Shown in pieces: positions 11,348 to 23,874 of a DNA stretch of 64,000 nt. The stretch spans positions 930,001 through 994,000 of the forward strand of contig JALJCQ010000023.1 of assembly GCA_023091665.1 (NCBI GenBank), written 5' to 3'. The notes under the pieces are model-generated. The model did no database searches. It was given only the letters and a program-made list of their open reading frames with translations, and was not told where the DNA came from. The DNA is from Pythium myriotylum. Its lineage: Eukaryota > Oomycota > Peronosporomycetes > Pythiales > Pythiaceae. Numbering within the stretch: position 1 is the first letter of the stretch; every line of letters starts with the position of its first letter. The translations under genes and the position numbers were made by a program.

Positions 11348-11419
11348 GCGTATGTAGTATAGTGGTTAGTACCTCACGTTGTGGCCGTGATATCCCAGGT
11401 TCGACTCCTGGCATACGCA
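11348..11419 (+). tRNA. tRNA-His(GTG), unit 8
   Basis: Matches unit 1; G-1 at 11347, T5 at 11424-11428. Class B ladder, long GCCTCC block. Confidence 0.97.
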
Positions 11420-12811
11420 TCTCTTTTTGCACAACCTATCACATCCGAATCCCCGCAGCTATCACACTCACGCTCACCCACACGCTCACGCTCACCCACA
11501 CGCTCACGCTCACGCTCACCCACACGCTCACGCACACTTGCGCCTCGACGATCGATCGCCCCCTCTATCTATCGTCCCTATCGAAGCCCTGCGCCTCCAC
11601 CTGCGCCTCCACCTCCGCCTCCGCCTCCGATCTGCACACAGCCGCATTGTTCGTGCCACATGCCACGCCCTTGTCTTCATCTCCAACGCGGACAGAATCG
11701 TAGGCCATCCGCGTCGTGCGTCTCTCGTGCCACGCCTTGGTGACTTTGAAGTGTTGGAGCCCCGTGTTCTATATCCCCCGCATCCCCGTATTCCCGTACC
11801 CCCGTATCCTCGTATCGCCTTATTCCCATGTCCCTACGGCCCGTCCATCATCGACCACCGACCATCGACGCGGCCCCACAGGAGCAAGTCTGAGTAGTAT
11901 TGTTTCTCTTCAAGAGCGTGGTGGCTTTGTTGTCTCATCTCCACAGCACAACTCGACACGATAGAGTGCGAGGTGGTGGTGGTGGTGGCTGTGTATCGAT
12001 AGCGGCTTCTTGAGGTCACAGTCACTCGATCGGCTTCCTCCTTGCGATGCGAACGTCGTGTGGCGCTCTACGACGTACTTCCTACGGCCACGACGCGGGG
12101 AGAGCGATAGAGGGACAGGAGAGAGCGATAGAGAGAGAGAGAGCGAGGTGGAGACAATATCGGCAACGACCGATACGAAAACAAAAACAAAGTCGAAGAC
12201 GAAGGCGACGACGAAGGCGACGACGACGACGACGACGACAACAACGACGACAACAACAAGAACGACGACAACAACAACAACGACGAATGTCCCGTGCCCA
12301 CGAATAAGGAGCAGTGGCTATGCAGACCTGCGAGCGGTGAGGTGGCATTCATCTCCACGGTGGCCAGGTGGGCGTCGGTAGATCAGGAGTGAAGTGTATG
12401 GCGAAGGCGGAGCTGTGAGTATACGGGCTTGGGGCGAGTGTTTGATGGAACGACGGGGTGAGGAGGGCGCCGAGGGGATGGAGAGGTGGCGGAGTGGATG
12501 TGGGGCAAGGAATGGAGTGCAGGCGACTTGTGCGGTCTCGGCGAGGTGGTTGATTGTGTGTAGGAGGAATCAGTGTGTAGCGGTGGGTGGGAATGAGCGA
12601 AGGGAACGAAGGGACGTTGAAGCGGTTTTGTCGAAGGATTGGGCGTGCGAGTGAGGTTGGTGAGTGCTGTAGTGGTTTTGCGGGAGCATATGGGTACGAT
12701 GCGAGAGTTTGTTGTGTGTGGAGTGGTGAGTAATGTCTGTTTTTGCTATTTTGCGTGGCGTGGTTGTGATGCATGTTTGTGAGGAGTATGGTGTGTGGTA
12801 GGTGGTTGTAT

Positions 12812-12884
12812 GGGGATGTAGCTCAGATGGTAGAGCGCTCGCTTAGCATGCGAGAGGTACTGGGATCGATACCCAGCTTCTCCA
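12812..12884 (+). tRNA. tRNA-Ala(AGC), unit 9
   Basis: Matches unit 1. Unit length 1,498 bp, the shortest in block 1. Confidence 0.97.
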
Positions 12885-12885
12885 G

Positions 12886-12957
12886 GCGTATGTAGTATAG
12901 TGGTTAGTACCTCACGTTGTGGCCGTGATATCCCAGGTTCGACTCCTGGCATACGCA
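12886..12957 (+). tRNA. tRNA-His(GTG), unit 9
   Basis: Matches unit 1; G-1 at 12885, T5 at 12962-12966. The CTCACG ladder is reduced to its minimal form; the GA repeat is 2 bp longer. Confidence 0.97.
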
Positions 12958-14309
12958 TCTCTTTTTGCACAACCTATCACATCCGAATCCCCGCAGCTAT
13001 CACACTCACGCTCACCCACACGCTCACGCACACTTGCGCCTCGACGATCGATCGCCCCCTCTATCTATCGTCCCTATCGAAGCCCTGCGCCTCCACCTGC
13101 GCCTCCACCTCCGCCTCCGCCTCCGATCTGCACACAGCCGCATTGTTCGTGCCACATGCCACGCCCTTGTCTTCATCTCCAACGCGGACAGAATCGTAGG
13201 CCATCCGCGTCGTGCGTCTCTCGTGCCACGCCTTGGTGACTTTGAAGTGTTGGAGCCCCGTGTTCTATATCCCCCGCATCCCCGTATTCCCGTACCCCCG
13301 TATCCTCGTATCGCCTTATTCCCATGTCCCTACGGCCCGTCCATCATCGACCACCGACCATCGACGCGGCCCCACAGGAGCAAGTCTGAGTAGTATTGTT
13401 TCTCTTCAAGAGCGTGGTGGCTTTGTTGTCTCATCTCCACAGCACAACTCGACACGATAGAGTGCGAGGTGGTGGTGGTGGTGGCTGTGTATCGATAGCG
13501 GCTTCTTGAGGTCACAGTCACTCGATCGGCTTCCTCCTTGCGATGCGAACGTCGTGTGGCGCTCTACGACGTACTTCCTACGGCCACGACGCGGGGAGAG
13601 CGATAGAGGGACAGGAGAGAGCGATAGAGAGAGAGAGAGAGCGAGGTGGAGACAATATCGGCAACGACCGATACGAAAACAAAAACAAAGTCGAAGACGA
13701 AGGCGACGACGAAGGCGACGACGACGACGACGACGACAACAACGACGACAACAACAAGAACGACGACAACAACAACAACGACGAATGTCCCGTGCCCACG
13801 AATAAGGAGCAGTGGCTATGCAGACCTGCGAGCGGTGAGGTGGCATTCATCTCCACGGTGGCCAGGTGGGCGTCGGTAGATCAGGAGTGAAGTGTATGGC
13901 GAAGGCGGAGCTGTGAGTATACGGGCTTGGGGCGAGTGTTTGATGGAACGACGGGGTGAGGAGGGCGCCGAGGGGATGGAGAGGTGGCGGAGTGGATGTG
14001 GGGCAAGGAATGGAGTGCAGGCGACTTGTGCGGTCTCGGCGAGGTGGTTGATTGTGTGTAGGAGGAATCAGTGTGTAGCGGTGGGTGGGAATGAGCGAAG
14101 GGAACGAAGGGACGTTGAAGCGGTTTTGTCGAAGGATTGGGCGTGCGAGTGAGGTTGGTGAGTGCTGTAGTGGTTTTGCGGGAGCATATGGGTACGATGC
14201 GAGAGTTTGTTGTGTGTGGAGTGGTGAGTAATGTCTGTTTTTGCTATTTTGCGTGGCGTGGTTGTGATGCATGTTTGTGAGGAGTATGGTGTGTGGTAGG
14301 TGGTTGTAT

Positions 14310-14382
14310 GGGGATGTAGCTCAGATGGTAGAGCGCTCGCTTAGCATGCGAGAGGTACTGGGATCGATACCCAGCTTCTCCA
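14310..14382 (+). tRNA. tRNA-Ala(AGC), unit 10
   Basis: Matches unit 1. Unit length 1,534 bp; first of three near-identical units 10-12. Confidence 0.97.
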
Positions 14383-14383
14383 G

Positions 14384-14455
14384 GCGTATGTAGTATAGTG
14401 GTTAGTACCTCACGTTGTGGCCGTGATATCCCAGGTTCGACTCCTGGCATACGCA
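14384..14455 (+). tRNA. tRNA-His(GTG), unit 10
   Basis: Matches unit 1; G-1 at 14383, T5 at 14460-14464. Class A ladder, TTGGAACCCC variant, and a GA run with no GCG break. Confidence 0.97.
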
Positions 14456-15843
14456 TCTCTTTTTGCACAACCTATCACATCCGAATCCCCGCAGCTATCA
14501 CACTCACGCTCACGCTCACGCTCACGCTCACCCACACGCTCACGCTCACGCTCACCCACACGCTCACGCACACTTGCGCCTCGACGATCGATCGCCCCCT
14601 CTATCTATCGTCCCTATCGAAGCCCTGCGCCTCCACCTGCGCCTCCGCCTCCGCCTCCGATCTGCACACAGCCGCATTGTTCGTGCCACATGCCACGCCC
14701 TTGTCTTCATCTCCAACGCGGACAGAATCGTAGGCCATCCGCGTCGTGCGTCTCTCGTGCCACGCCTTGGTGACTTTGAAGTGTTGGAACCCCGTGTTCT
14801 ATATCCCCCGCATCCCCGTATTCCCGTACCCCCGTATCCTCGTATCGCCTTATTCCCATGTCCCTACGGCCCGTCCATCATCGACCACCGACCATCGACG
14901 CGGCCCCACAGGAGCAAGTCTGAGTAGTATTGTTTCTCTTCAAGAGCGTGGTGGCTTTGTTGTCTCATCTCCACAGCACAACTCGACACGATAGAGTGCG
15001 AGGTGGTGGTGGTGGTGGCTGTGTATCGATAGCGGCTTCTTGAGGTCACAGTCACTCGATCGGCTTCCTCCTTGCGATGCGAACGTCGTGTGGCGCTCTA
15101 CGACGTACTTCCTACGGCCACGACGCGGGGAGAGCGATAGAGGGACAGGAGAGAGCGATAGAGAGAGAGAGAGAGAGAGGTGGAGACAATATCGGCAACG
15201 ACCGATACGAAAACAAAAACAAAGTCGAAGACGAAGGCGACGACGAAGGCGACGACGACGACGACGACGACAACAACGACGACAACAACAAGAACGACGA
15301 CAACAACAACAACGACGAATGTCCCGTGCCCACGAATAAGGAGCAGTGGCTATGCAGACCTGCGAGCGGTGAGGTGGCATTCATCTCCACGGTGGCCAGG
15401 TGGGCGTCGGTAGATCAGGAGTGAAGTGTATGGCGAAGGCGGAGCTGTGAGTATACGGGCTTGGGGCGAGTGTTTGATGGAACGACGGGGTGAGGAGGGC
15501 GCCGAGGGGATGGAGAGGTGGCGGAGTGGATGTGGGGCAAGGAATGGAGTGCAGGCGACTTGTGCGGTCTCGGCGAGGTGGTTGATTGTGTGTAGGAGGA
15601 ATCAGTGTGTAGCGGTGGGTGGGAATGAGCGAAGGGAACGAAGGGACGTTGAAGCGGTTTTGTCGAAGGATTGGGCGTGCGAGTGAGGTTGGTGAGTGCT
15701 GTAGTGGTTTTGCGGGAGCATATGGGTACGATGCGAGAGTTTGTTGTGTGTGGAGTGGTGAGTAATGTCTGTTTTTGCTATTTTGCGTGGCGTGGTTGTG
15801 ATGCATGTTTGTGAGGAGTATGGTGTGTGGTAGGTGGTTGTAT

Positions 15844-15916
15844 GGGGATGTAGCTCAGATGGTAGAGCGCTCGCTTAGCATGCGAGAGGTACTGGGATCG
15901 ATACCCAGCTTCTCCA
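15844..15916 (+). tRNA. tRNA-Ala(AGC), unit 11
   Basis: Matches unit 1. Unit length 1,534 bp. Confidence 0.97.
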
Positions 15917-15917
15917 G

Positions 15918-15989
15918 GCGTATGTAGTATAGTGGTTAGTACCTCACGTTGTGGCCGTGATATCCCAGGTTCGACTCCTGGCATACGCA
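15918..15989 (+). tRNA. tRNA-His(GTG), unit 11
   Basis: Matches unit 1; G-1 at 15917, T5 at 15994-15998. Spacer as in unit 10. Confidence 0.97.
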
Positions 15990-17377
15990 TCTCTTTTTGC
16001 ACAACCTATCACATCCGAATCCCCGCAGCTATCACACTCACGCTCACGCTCACGCTCACGCTCACCCACACGCTCACGCTCACGCTCACCCACACGCTCA
16101 CGCACACTTGCGCCTCGACGATCGATCGCCCCCTCTATCTATCGTCCCTATCGAAGCCCTGCGCCTCCACCTGCGCCTCCGCCTCCGCCTCCGATCTGCA
16201 CACAGCCGCATTGTTCGTGCCACATGCCACGCCCTTGTCTTCATCTCCAACGCGGACAGAATCGTAGGCCATCCGCGTCGTGCGTCTCTCGTGCCACGCC
16301 TTGGTGACTTTGAAGTGTTGGAACCCCGTGTTCTATATCCCCCGCATCCCCGTATTCCCGTACCCCCGTATCCTCGTATCGCCTTATTCCCATGTCCCTA
16401 CGGCCCGTCCATCATCGACCACCGACCATCGACGCGGCCCCACAGGAGCAAGTCTGAGTAGTATTGTTTCTCTTCAAGAGCGTGGTGGCTTTGTTGTCTC
16501 ATCTCCACAGCACAACTCGACACGATAGAGTGCGAGGTGGTGGTGGTGGTGGCTGTGTATCGATAGCGGCTTCTTGAGGTCACAGTCACTCGATCGGCTT
16601 CCTCCTTGCGATGCGAACGTCGTGTGGCGCTCTACGACGTACTTCCTACGGCCACGACGCGGGGAGAGCGATAGAGGGACAGGAGAGAGCGATAGAGAGA
16701 GAGAGAGAGAGAGGTGGAGACAATATCGGCAACGACCGATACGAAAACAAAAACAAAGTCGAAGACGAAGGCGACGACGAAGGCGACGACGACGACGACG
16801 ACGACAACAACGACGACAACAACAAGAACGACGACAACAACAACAACGACGAATGTCCCGTGCCCACGAATAAGGAGCAGTGGCTATGCAGACCTGCGAG
16901 CGGTGAGGTGGCATTCATCTCCACGGTGGCCAGGTGGGCGTCGGTAGATCAGGAGTGAAGTGTATGGCGAAGGCGGAGCTGTGAGTATACGGGCTTGGGG
17001 CGAGTGTTTGATGGAACGACGGGGTGAGGAGGGCGCCGAGGGGATGGAGAGGTGGCGGAGTGGATGTGGGGCAAGGAATGGAGTGCAGGCGACTTGTGCG
17101 GTCTCGGCGAGGTGGTTGATTGTGTGTAGGAGGAATCAGTGTGTAGCGGTGGGTGGGAATGAGCGAAGGGAACGAAGGGACGTTGAAGCGGTTTTGTCGA
17201 AGGATTGGGCGTGCGAGTGAGGTTGGTGAGTGCTGTAGTGGTTTTGCGGGAGCATATGGGTACGATGCGAGAGTTTGTTGTGTGTGGAGTGGTGAGTAAT
17301 GTCTGTTTTTGCTATTTTGCGTGGCGTGGTTGTGATGCATGTTTGTGAGGAGTATGGTGTGTGGTAGGTGGTTGTAT

Positions 17378-17450
17378 GGGGATGTAGCTCAGATGGTAGA
17401 GCGCTCGCTTAGCATGCGAGAGGTACTGGGATCGATACCCAGCTTCTCCA
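17378..17450 (+). tRNA. tRNA-Ala(AGC), unit 12
   Basis: Matches unit 1. Unit length 1,534 bp. Confidence 0.97.
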
Positions 17451-17451
17451 G

Positions 17452-17523
17452 GCGTATGTAGTATAGTGGTTAGTACCTCACGTTGTGGCCGTGATATCCC
17501 AGGTTCGACTCCTGGCATACGCA
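17452..17523 (+). tRNA. tRNA-His(GTG), unit 12
   Basis: Matches unit 1; G-1 at 17451, T5 at 17528-17532. Spacer as in units 10-11, plus GCGAGGGTTTG (GCGAGAGTTTG elsewhere) near 18805, shared only with unit 13. Confidence 0.97.
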
Positions 17524-18911
17524 TCTCTTTTTGCACAACCTATCACATCCGAATCCCCGCAGCTATCACACTCACGCTCACGCTCACGCTCACGCTCACC
17601 CACACGCTCACGCTCACGCTCACCCACACGCTCACGCACACTTGCGCCTCGACGATCGATCGCCCCCTCTATCTATCGTCCCTATCGAAGCCCTGCGCCT
17701 CCACCTGCGCCTCCGCCTCCGCCTCCGATCTGCACACAGCCGCATTGTTCGTGCCACATGCCACGCCCTTGTCTTCATCTCCAACGCGGACAGAATCGTA
17801 GGCCATCCGCGTCGTGCGTCTCTCGTGCCACGCCTTGGTGACTTTGAAGTGTTGGAACCCCGTGTTCTATATCCCCCGCATCCCCGTATTCCCGTACCCC
17901 CGTATCCTCGTATCGCCTTATTCCCATGTCCCTACGGCCCGTCCATCATCGACCACCGACCATCGACGCGGCCCCACAGGAGCAAGTCTGAGTAGTATTG
18001 TTTCTCTTCAAGAGCGTGGTGGCTTTGTTGTCTCATCTCCACAGCACAACTCGACACGATAGAGTGCGAGGTGGTGGTGGTGGTGGCTGTGTATCGATAG
18101 CGGCTTCTTGAGGTCACAGTCACTCGATCGGCTTCCTCCTTGCGATGCGAACGTCGTGTGGCGCTCTACGACGTACTTCCTACGGCCACGACGCGGGGAG
18201 AGCGATAGAGGGACAGGAGAGAGCGATAGAGAGAGAGAGAGAGAGAGGTGGAGACAATATCGGCAACGACCGATACGAAAACAAAAACAAAGTCGAAGAC
18301 GAAGGCGACGACGAAGGCGACGACGACGACGACGACGACAACAACGACGACAACAACAAGAACGACGACAACAACAACAACGACGAATGTCCCGTGCCCA
18401 CGAATAAGGAGCAGTGGCTATGCAGACCTGCGAGCGGTGAGGTGGCATTCATCTCCACGGTGGCCAGGTGGGCGTCGGTAGATCAGGAGTGAAGTGTATG
18501 GCGAAGGCGGAGCTGTGAGTATACGGGCTTGGGGCGAGTGTTTGATGGAACGACGGGGTGAGGAGGGCGCCGAGGGGATGGAGAGGTGGCGGAGTGGATG
18601 TGGGGCAAGGAATGGAGTGCAGGCGACTTGTGCGGTCTCGGCGAGGTGGTTGATTGTGTGTAGGAGGAATCAGTGTGTAGCGGTGGGTGGGAATGAGCGA
18701 AGGGAACGAAGGGACGTTGAAGCGGTTTTGTCGAAGGATTGGGCGTGCGAGTGAGGTTGGTGAGTGCTGTAGTGGTTTTGCGGGAGCATATGGGTACGAT
18801 GCGAGGGTTTGTTGTGTGTGGAGTGGTGAGTAATGTCTGTTTTTGCTATTTTGCGTGGCGTGGTTGTGATGCATGTTTGTGAGGAGTATGGTGTGTGGTA
18901 GGTGGTTGTAT

Positions 18912-18984
18912 GGGGATGTAGCTCAGATGGTAGAGCGCTCGCTTAGCATGCGAGAGGTACTGGGATCGATACCCAGCTTCTCCA
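18912..18984 (+). tRNA. tRNA-Ala(AGC), unit 13
   Basis: Matches unit 1. Unit length 1,532 bp. Confidence 0.97.
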
Positions 18985-18985
18985 G

Positions 18986-19057
18986 GCGTATGTAGTATAG
19001 TGGTTAGTACCTCACGTTGTGGCCGTGATATCCCAGGTTCGACTCCTGGCATACGCA
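18986..19057 (+). tRNA. tRNA-His(GTG), unit 13
   Basis: Matches unit 1; G-1 at 18985, T5 at 19062-19066. Class B ladder again; GCGAGGGTTTG variant near 20337. Confidence 0.97.
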
Positions 19058-20443
19058 TCTCTTTTTGCACAACCTATCACATCCGAATCCCCGCAGCTAT
19101 CACACTCACGCTCACCCACACGCTCACGCTCACCCACACGCTCACGCTCACGCTCACCCACACGCTCACGCACACTTGCGCCTCGACGATCGATCGCCCC
19201 CTCTATCTATCGTCCCTATCGAAGCCCTGCGCCTCCACCTGCGCCTCCGCCTCCGCCTCCGATCTGCACACAGCCGCATTGTTCGTGCCACATGCCACGC
19301 CCTTGTCTTCATCTCCAACGCGGACAGAATCGTAGGCCATCCGCGTCGTGCGTCTCTCGTGCCACGCCTTGGTGACTTTGAAGTGTTGGAGCCCCGTGTT
19401 CTATATCCCCCGCATCCCCGTATTCCCGTACCCCCGTATCCTCGTATCGCCTTATTCCCATGTCCCTACGGCCCGTCCATCATCGACCACCGACCATCGA
19501 CGCGGCCCCACAGGAGCAAGTCTGAGTAGTATTGTTTCTCTTCAAGAGCGTGGTGGCTTTGTTGTCTCATCTCCACAGCACAACTCGACACGATAGAGTG
19601 CGAGGTGGTGGTGGTGGTGGCTGTGTATCGATAGCGGCTTCTTGAGGTCACAGTCACTCGATCGGCTTCCTCCTTGCGATGCGAACGTCGTGTGGCGCTC
19701 TACGACGTACTTCCTACGGCCACGACGCGGGGAGAGCGATAGAGGGACAGGAGAGAGCGATAGAGAGAGAGAGAGCGAGGTGGAGACAATATCGGCAACG
19801 ACCGATACGAAAACAAAAACAAAGTCGAAGACGAAGGCGACGACGAAGGCGACGACGACGACGACGACGACAACAACGACGACAACAACAAGAACGACGA
19901 CAACAACAACAACGACGAATGTCCCGTGCCCACGAATAAGGAGCAGTGGCTATGCAGACCTGCGAGCGGTGAGGTGGCATTCATCTCCACGGTGGCCAGG
20001 TGGGCGTCGGTAGATCAGGAGTGAAGTGTATGGCGAAGGCGGAGCTGTGAGTATACGGGCTTGGGGCGAGTGTTTGATGGAACGACGGGGTGAGGAGGGC
20101 GCCGAGGGGATGGAGAGGTGGCGGAGTGGATGTGGGGCAAGGAATGGAGTGCAGGCGACTTGTGCGGTCTCGGCGAGGTGGTTGATTGTGTGTAGGAGGA
20201 ATCAGTGTGTAGCGGTGGGTGGGAATGAGCGAAGGGAACGAAGGGACGTTGAAGCGGTTTTGTCGAAGGATTGGGCGTGCGAGTGAGGTTGGTGAGTGCT
20301 GTAGTGGTTTTGCGGGAGCATATGGGTACGATGCGAGGGTTTGTTGTGTGTGGAGTGGTGAGTAATGTCTGTTTTTGCTATTTTGCGTGGCGTGGTTGTG
20401 ATGCATGTTTGTGAGGAGTATGGTGTGTGGTAGGTGGTTGTAT

Positions 20444-20516
20444 GGGGATGTAGCTCAGATGGTAGAGCGCTCGCTTAGCATGCGAGAGGTACTGGGATCG
20501 ATACCCAGCTTCTCCA
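20444..20516 (+). tRNA. tRNA-Ala(AGC), unit 14
   Basis: Matches unit 1. Unit length 1,532 bp. Confidence 0.97.
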
Positions 20517-20517
20517 G

Positions 20518-20589
20518 GCGTATGTAGTATAGTGGTTAGTACCTCACGTTGTGGCCGTGATATCCCAGGTTCGACTCCTGGCATACGCA
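20518..20589 (+). tRNA. tRNA-His(GTG), unit 14
   Basis: Matches unit 1; G-1 at 20517, T5 at 20594-20598. Class B ladder, medium GCCTCC block. Confidence 0.97.
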
Positions 20590-21975
20590 TCTCTTTTTGC
20601 ACAACCTATCACATCCGAATCCCCGCAGCTATCACACTCACGCTCACCCACACGCTCACGCTCACCCACACGCTCACGCTCACGCTCACCCACACGCTCA
20701 CGCACACTTGCGCCTCGACGATCGATCGCCCCCTCTATCTATCGTCCCTATCGAAGCCCTGCGCCTCCACCTGCGCCTCCGCCTCCGCCTCCGATCTGCA
20801 CACAGCCGCATTGTTCGTGCCACATGCCACGCCCTTGTCTTCATCTCCAACGCGGACAGAATCGTAGGCCATCCGCGTCGTGCGTCTCTCGTGCCACGCC
20901 TTGGTGACTTTGAAGTGTTGGAGCCCCGTGTTCTATATCCCCCGCATCCCCGTATTCCCGTACCCCCGTATCCTCGTATCGCCTTATTCCCATGTCCCTA
21001 CGGCCCGTCCATCATCGACCACCGACCATCGACGCGGCCCCACAGGAGCAAGTCTGAGTAGTATTGTTTCTCTTCAAGAGCGTGGTGGCTTTGTTGTCTC
21101 ATCTCCACAGCACAACTCGACACGATAGAGTGCGAGGTGGTGGTGGTGGTGGCTGTGTATCGATAGCGGCTTCTTGAGGTCACAGTCACTCGATCGGCTT
21201 CCTCCTTGCGATGCGAACGTCGTGTGGCGCTCTACGACGTACTTCCTACGGCCACGACGCGGGGAGAGCGATAGAGGGACAGGAGAGAGCGATAGAGAGA
21301 GAGAGAGCGAGGTGGAGACAATATCGGCAACGACCGATACGAAAACAAAAACAAAGTCGAAGACGAAGGCGACGACGAAGGCGACGACGACGACGACGAC
21401 GACAACAACGACGACAACAACAAGAACGACGACAACAACAACAACGACGAATGTCCCGTGCCCACGAATAAGGAGCAGTGGCTATGCAGACCTGCGAGCG
21501 GTGAGGTGGCATTCATCTCCACGGTGGCCAGGTGGGCGTCGGTAGATCAGGAGTGAAGTGTATGGCGAAGGCGGAGCTGTGAGTATACGGGCTTGGGGCG
21601 AGTGTTTGATGGAACGACGGGGTGAGGAGGGCGCCGAGGGGATGGAGAGGTGGCGGAGTGGATGTGGGGCAAGGAATGGAGTGCAGGCGACTTGTGCGGT
21701 CTCGGCGAGGTGGTTGATTGTGTGTAGGAGGAATCAGTGTGTAGCGGTGGGTGGGAATGAGCGAAGGGAACGAAGGGACGTTGAAGCGGTTTTGTCGAAG
21801 GATTGGGCGTGCGAGTGAGGTTGGTGAGTGCTGTAGTGGTTTTGCGGGAGCATATGGGTACGATGCGAGAGTTTGTTGTGTGTGGAGTGGTGAGTAATGT
21901 CTGTTTTTGCTATTTTGCGTGGCGTGGTTGTGATGCATGTTTGTGAGGAGTATGGTGTGTGGTAGGTGGTTGTAT

Positions 21976-22048
21976 GGGGATGTAGCTCAGATGGTAGAGC
22001 GCTCGCTTAGCATGCGAGAGGTACTGGGATCGATACCCAGCTTCTCCA
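21976..22048 (+). tRNA. tRNA-Ala(AGC), unit 15
   Basis: Matches unit 1. This is the last pair before LINE copy 1. Confidence 0.97.
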
Positions 22049-22049
22049 G

Positions 22050-22121
22050 GCGTATGTAGTATAGTGGTTAGTACCTCACGTTGTGGCCGTGATATCCCAG
22101 GTTCGACTCCTGGCATACGCA
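22050..22121 (+). tRNA. tRNA-His(GTG), unit 15
   Basis: Matches unit 1; G-1 at 22049, T5 at 22126-22130. Minimal CTCACG ladder; the triplet tract has one GAC replaced by AAC. Confidence 0.97.
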
Positions 22122-23465
22122 TCTCTTTTTGCACAACCTATCACATCCGAATCCCCGCAGCTATCACACTCACGCTCACCCACACGCTCACGCACACTTG
22201 CGCCTCGACGATCGATCGCCCCCTCTATCTATCGTCCCTATCGAAGCCCTGCGCCTCCACCTGCGCCTCCGCCTCCGCCTCCGATCTGCACACAGCCGCA
22301 TTGTTCGTGCCACATGCCACGCCCTTGTCTTCATCTCCAACGCGGACAGAATCGTAGGCCATCCGCGTCGTGCGTCTCTCGTGCCACGCCTTGGTGACTT
22401 TGAAGTGTTGGAGCCCCGTGTTCTATATCCCCCGCATCCCCGTATTCCCGTACCCCCGTATCCTCGTATCGCCTTATTCCCATGTCCCTACGGCCCGTCC
22501 ATCATCGACCACCGACCATCGACGCGGCCCCACAGGAGCAAGTCTGAGTAGTATTGTTTCTCTTCAAGAGCGTGGTGGCTTTGTTGTCTCATCTCCACAG
22601 CACAACTCGACACGATAGAGTGCGAGGTGGTGGTGGTGGTGGCTGTGTATCGATAGCGGCTTCTTGAGGTCACAGTCACTCGATCGGCTTCCTCCTTGCG
22701 ATGCGAACGTCGTGTGGCGCTCTACGACGTACTTCCTACGGCCACGACGCGGGGAGAGCGATAGAGGGACAGGAGAGAGCGATAGAGAGAGAGAGAGCGA
22801 GGTGGAGACAATATCGGCAACGACCGATACGAAAACAAAAACAAAGTCGAAGACGAAGGCGACGACGAAGGCGACGACGACGACGACGACAACAACAACG
22901 ACGACAACAACAAGAACGACGACAACAACAACAACGACGAATGTCCCGTGCCCACGAATAAGGAGCAGTGGCTATGCAGACCTGCGAGCGGTGAGGTGGC
23001 ATTCATCTCCACGGTGGCCAGGTGGGCGTCGGTAGATCAGGAGTGAAGTGTATGGCGAAGGCGGAGCTGTGAGTATACGGGCTTGGGGCGAGTGTTTGAT
23101 GGAACGACGGGGTGAGGAGGGCGCCGAGGGGATGGAGAGGTGGCGGAGTGGATGTGGGGCAAGGAATGGAGTGCAGGCGACTTGTGCGGTCTCGGCGAGG
23201 TGGTTGATTGTGTGTAGGAGGAATCAGTGTGTAGCGGTGGGTGGGAATGAGCGAAGGGAACGAAGGGACGTTGAAGCGGTTTTGTCGAAGGATTGGGCGT
23301 GCGAGTGAGGTTGGTGAGTGCTGTAGTGGTTTTGCGGGAGCATATGGGTACGATGCGAGAGTTTGTTGTGTGTGGAGTGGTGAGTAATGTCTGTTTTTGC
23401 TATTTTGCGTGGCGTGGTTGTGATGCATGTTTGTGAGGAGTATGGTGTGTGGTAGGTGGTTGTAT

Positions 23466-23480
23466 GGGGATGTAGCTCAG
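23466..23480 (+). pseudogene. tRNA-Ala 5' stub, left target-site duplication of LINE copy 1
   Basis: GGGGATGTAGCTCAG is nt 1-15 of tRNA-Ala, preceded by normal array sequence and followed directly by the LINE 3' end. The matching duplication at the other end is nt 1-15 of the intact tRNA-Ala at 30823. Confidence 0.95.
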
Positions 23481-23663
23481 TTTCAAGGCGTCTGTATTAA
23501 CTAAAATTAATGCGACTATGACTACTCTAATCTACCTCGTCGATGAATATTATACACTTGACTAGTATGTGACGAGGCTGGGAGCTTCAATTGTTGAGTT
23601 GTTGGTTGACTTCCGTTGGTCTTGACTGGTCTAGGTACTTGTTTTAGCACATCGGTTGGATAA

Positions 23664-23739
23664 CTGCGGTTAGCTCAAATGGTTGTGAGCGTGGACCCCG
23701 ATGTTGTCGGTCGCGCGGGTTCGATCCCCACCTCGGGGA
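23664..23739 (+). promoter_or_regulatory. tRNA-like antisense Pol III promoter in LINE 3' UTR, copy 1
   Basis: On the strand opposite to the LINE ORFs there is an A box, TAGCTCAAATGG (23671-23682), and a perfect B box, GGTTCGATCCC (23718-23728), at tRNA spacing. A D stem GCTC/GAGC forms and the T arm pairs at 4 of 5 positions. The acceptor halves CTGCGGT and CTCGGGG do not pair, and the anticodon stem is only ~4 bp around an 11-nt loop, so this is not a working tRNA gene. A T4 run at 23871-23874 could end a ~210-nt transcript antisense to the 3' UTR. Known parallel: Dictyostelium TRE5-A carries a 3' module that drives antisense transcription. Confidence 0.6.
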
Positions 23740-23870
23740 GGTTTCTTGTGCTAGTGGTTTCGCTTGACTTCGGTCGCGAAGGTACGCTCTGATTCCAAAA
23801 CGAGGTTGGTTTCGAGCCAGTATTGAAAGCAAGCACCCGCACTGAAGAAGAAGAAACGGCAGGAAATCGC

Positions 23871-23874
23871 TTTT
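23871..23874 (+). terminator. T4 run overlapping the ORF2 stop codon, copy 1
   Basis: TTTT on the + strand, two bases of which belong to the TAA stop (23873-23875) of ORF2 on the other strand. It is the first T4 downstream of the antisense A/B boxes, so it would limit a Pol III transcript to the 3' UTR. Confidence 0.4.

Larger units (their letters stand above)
1..23480 (+). repeat. Tandem tRNA-Ala/tRNA-His array, block 1 (units 1-15)
   Basis: Fifteen head-to-tail units of 1,498-1,538 bp, each with one Ala-His tRNA pair and ~1.35-1.39 kb of spacer; unit 15 is cut by LINE copy 1 and would be 1,490 bp without it. Positions 1-561 are the tail of a preceding unit. Spacer order after the tRNAs: T5 run, CTCACG ladder, GCCTCC block, C/T-rich unique stretch, GGT repeat, GA repeat, GAC/AAC triplets, then ~500 bp of G/T-rich sequence up to the next tRNA-Ala. 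I see no convincing protein gene or further RNA gene in the spacer. Length differences come almost entirely from the simple repeats. Units 3-5 and units 10-12 form runs of nearly identical neighbours, as expected from local unequal exchange. All units here carry GGGAACG in the G-rich part, whereas the units between the two LINEs carry GGGAGCG. Confidence 0.97.

Noticed and set aside
23664..23739. A third tRNA species (anticodon GTT-like) in the LINE 3' UTR
   Set aside because: The A and B boxes and D arm are good, but the acceptor halves do not pair, the T stem has a mismatch and the anticodon arm is not 5+7+5. I keep it as a promoter-like element only.
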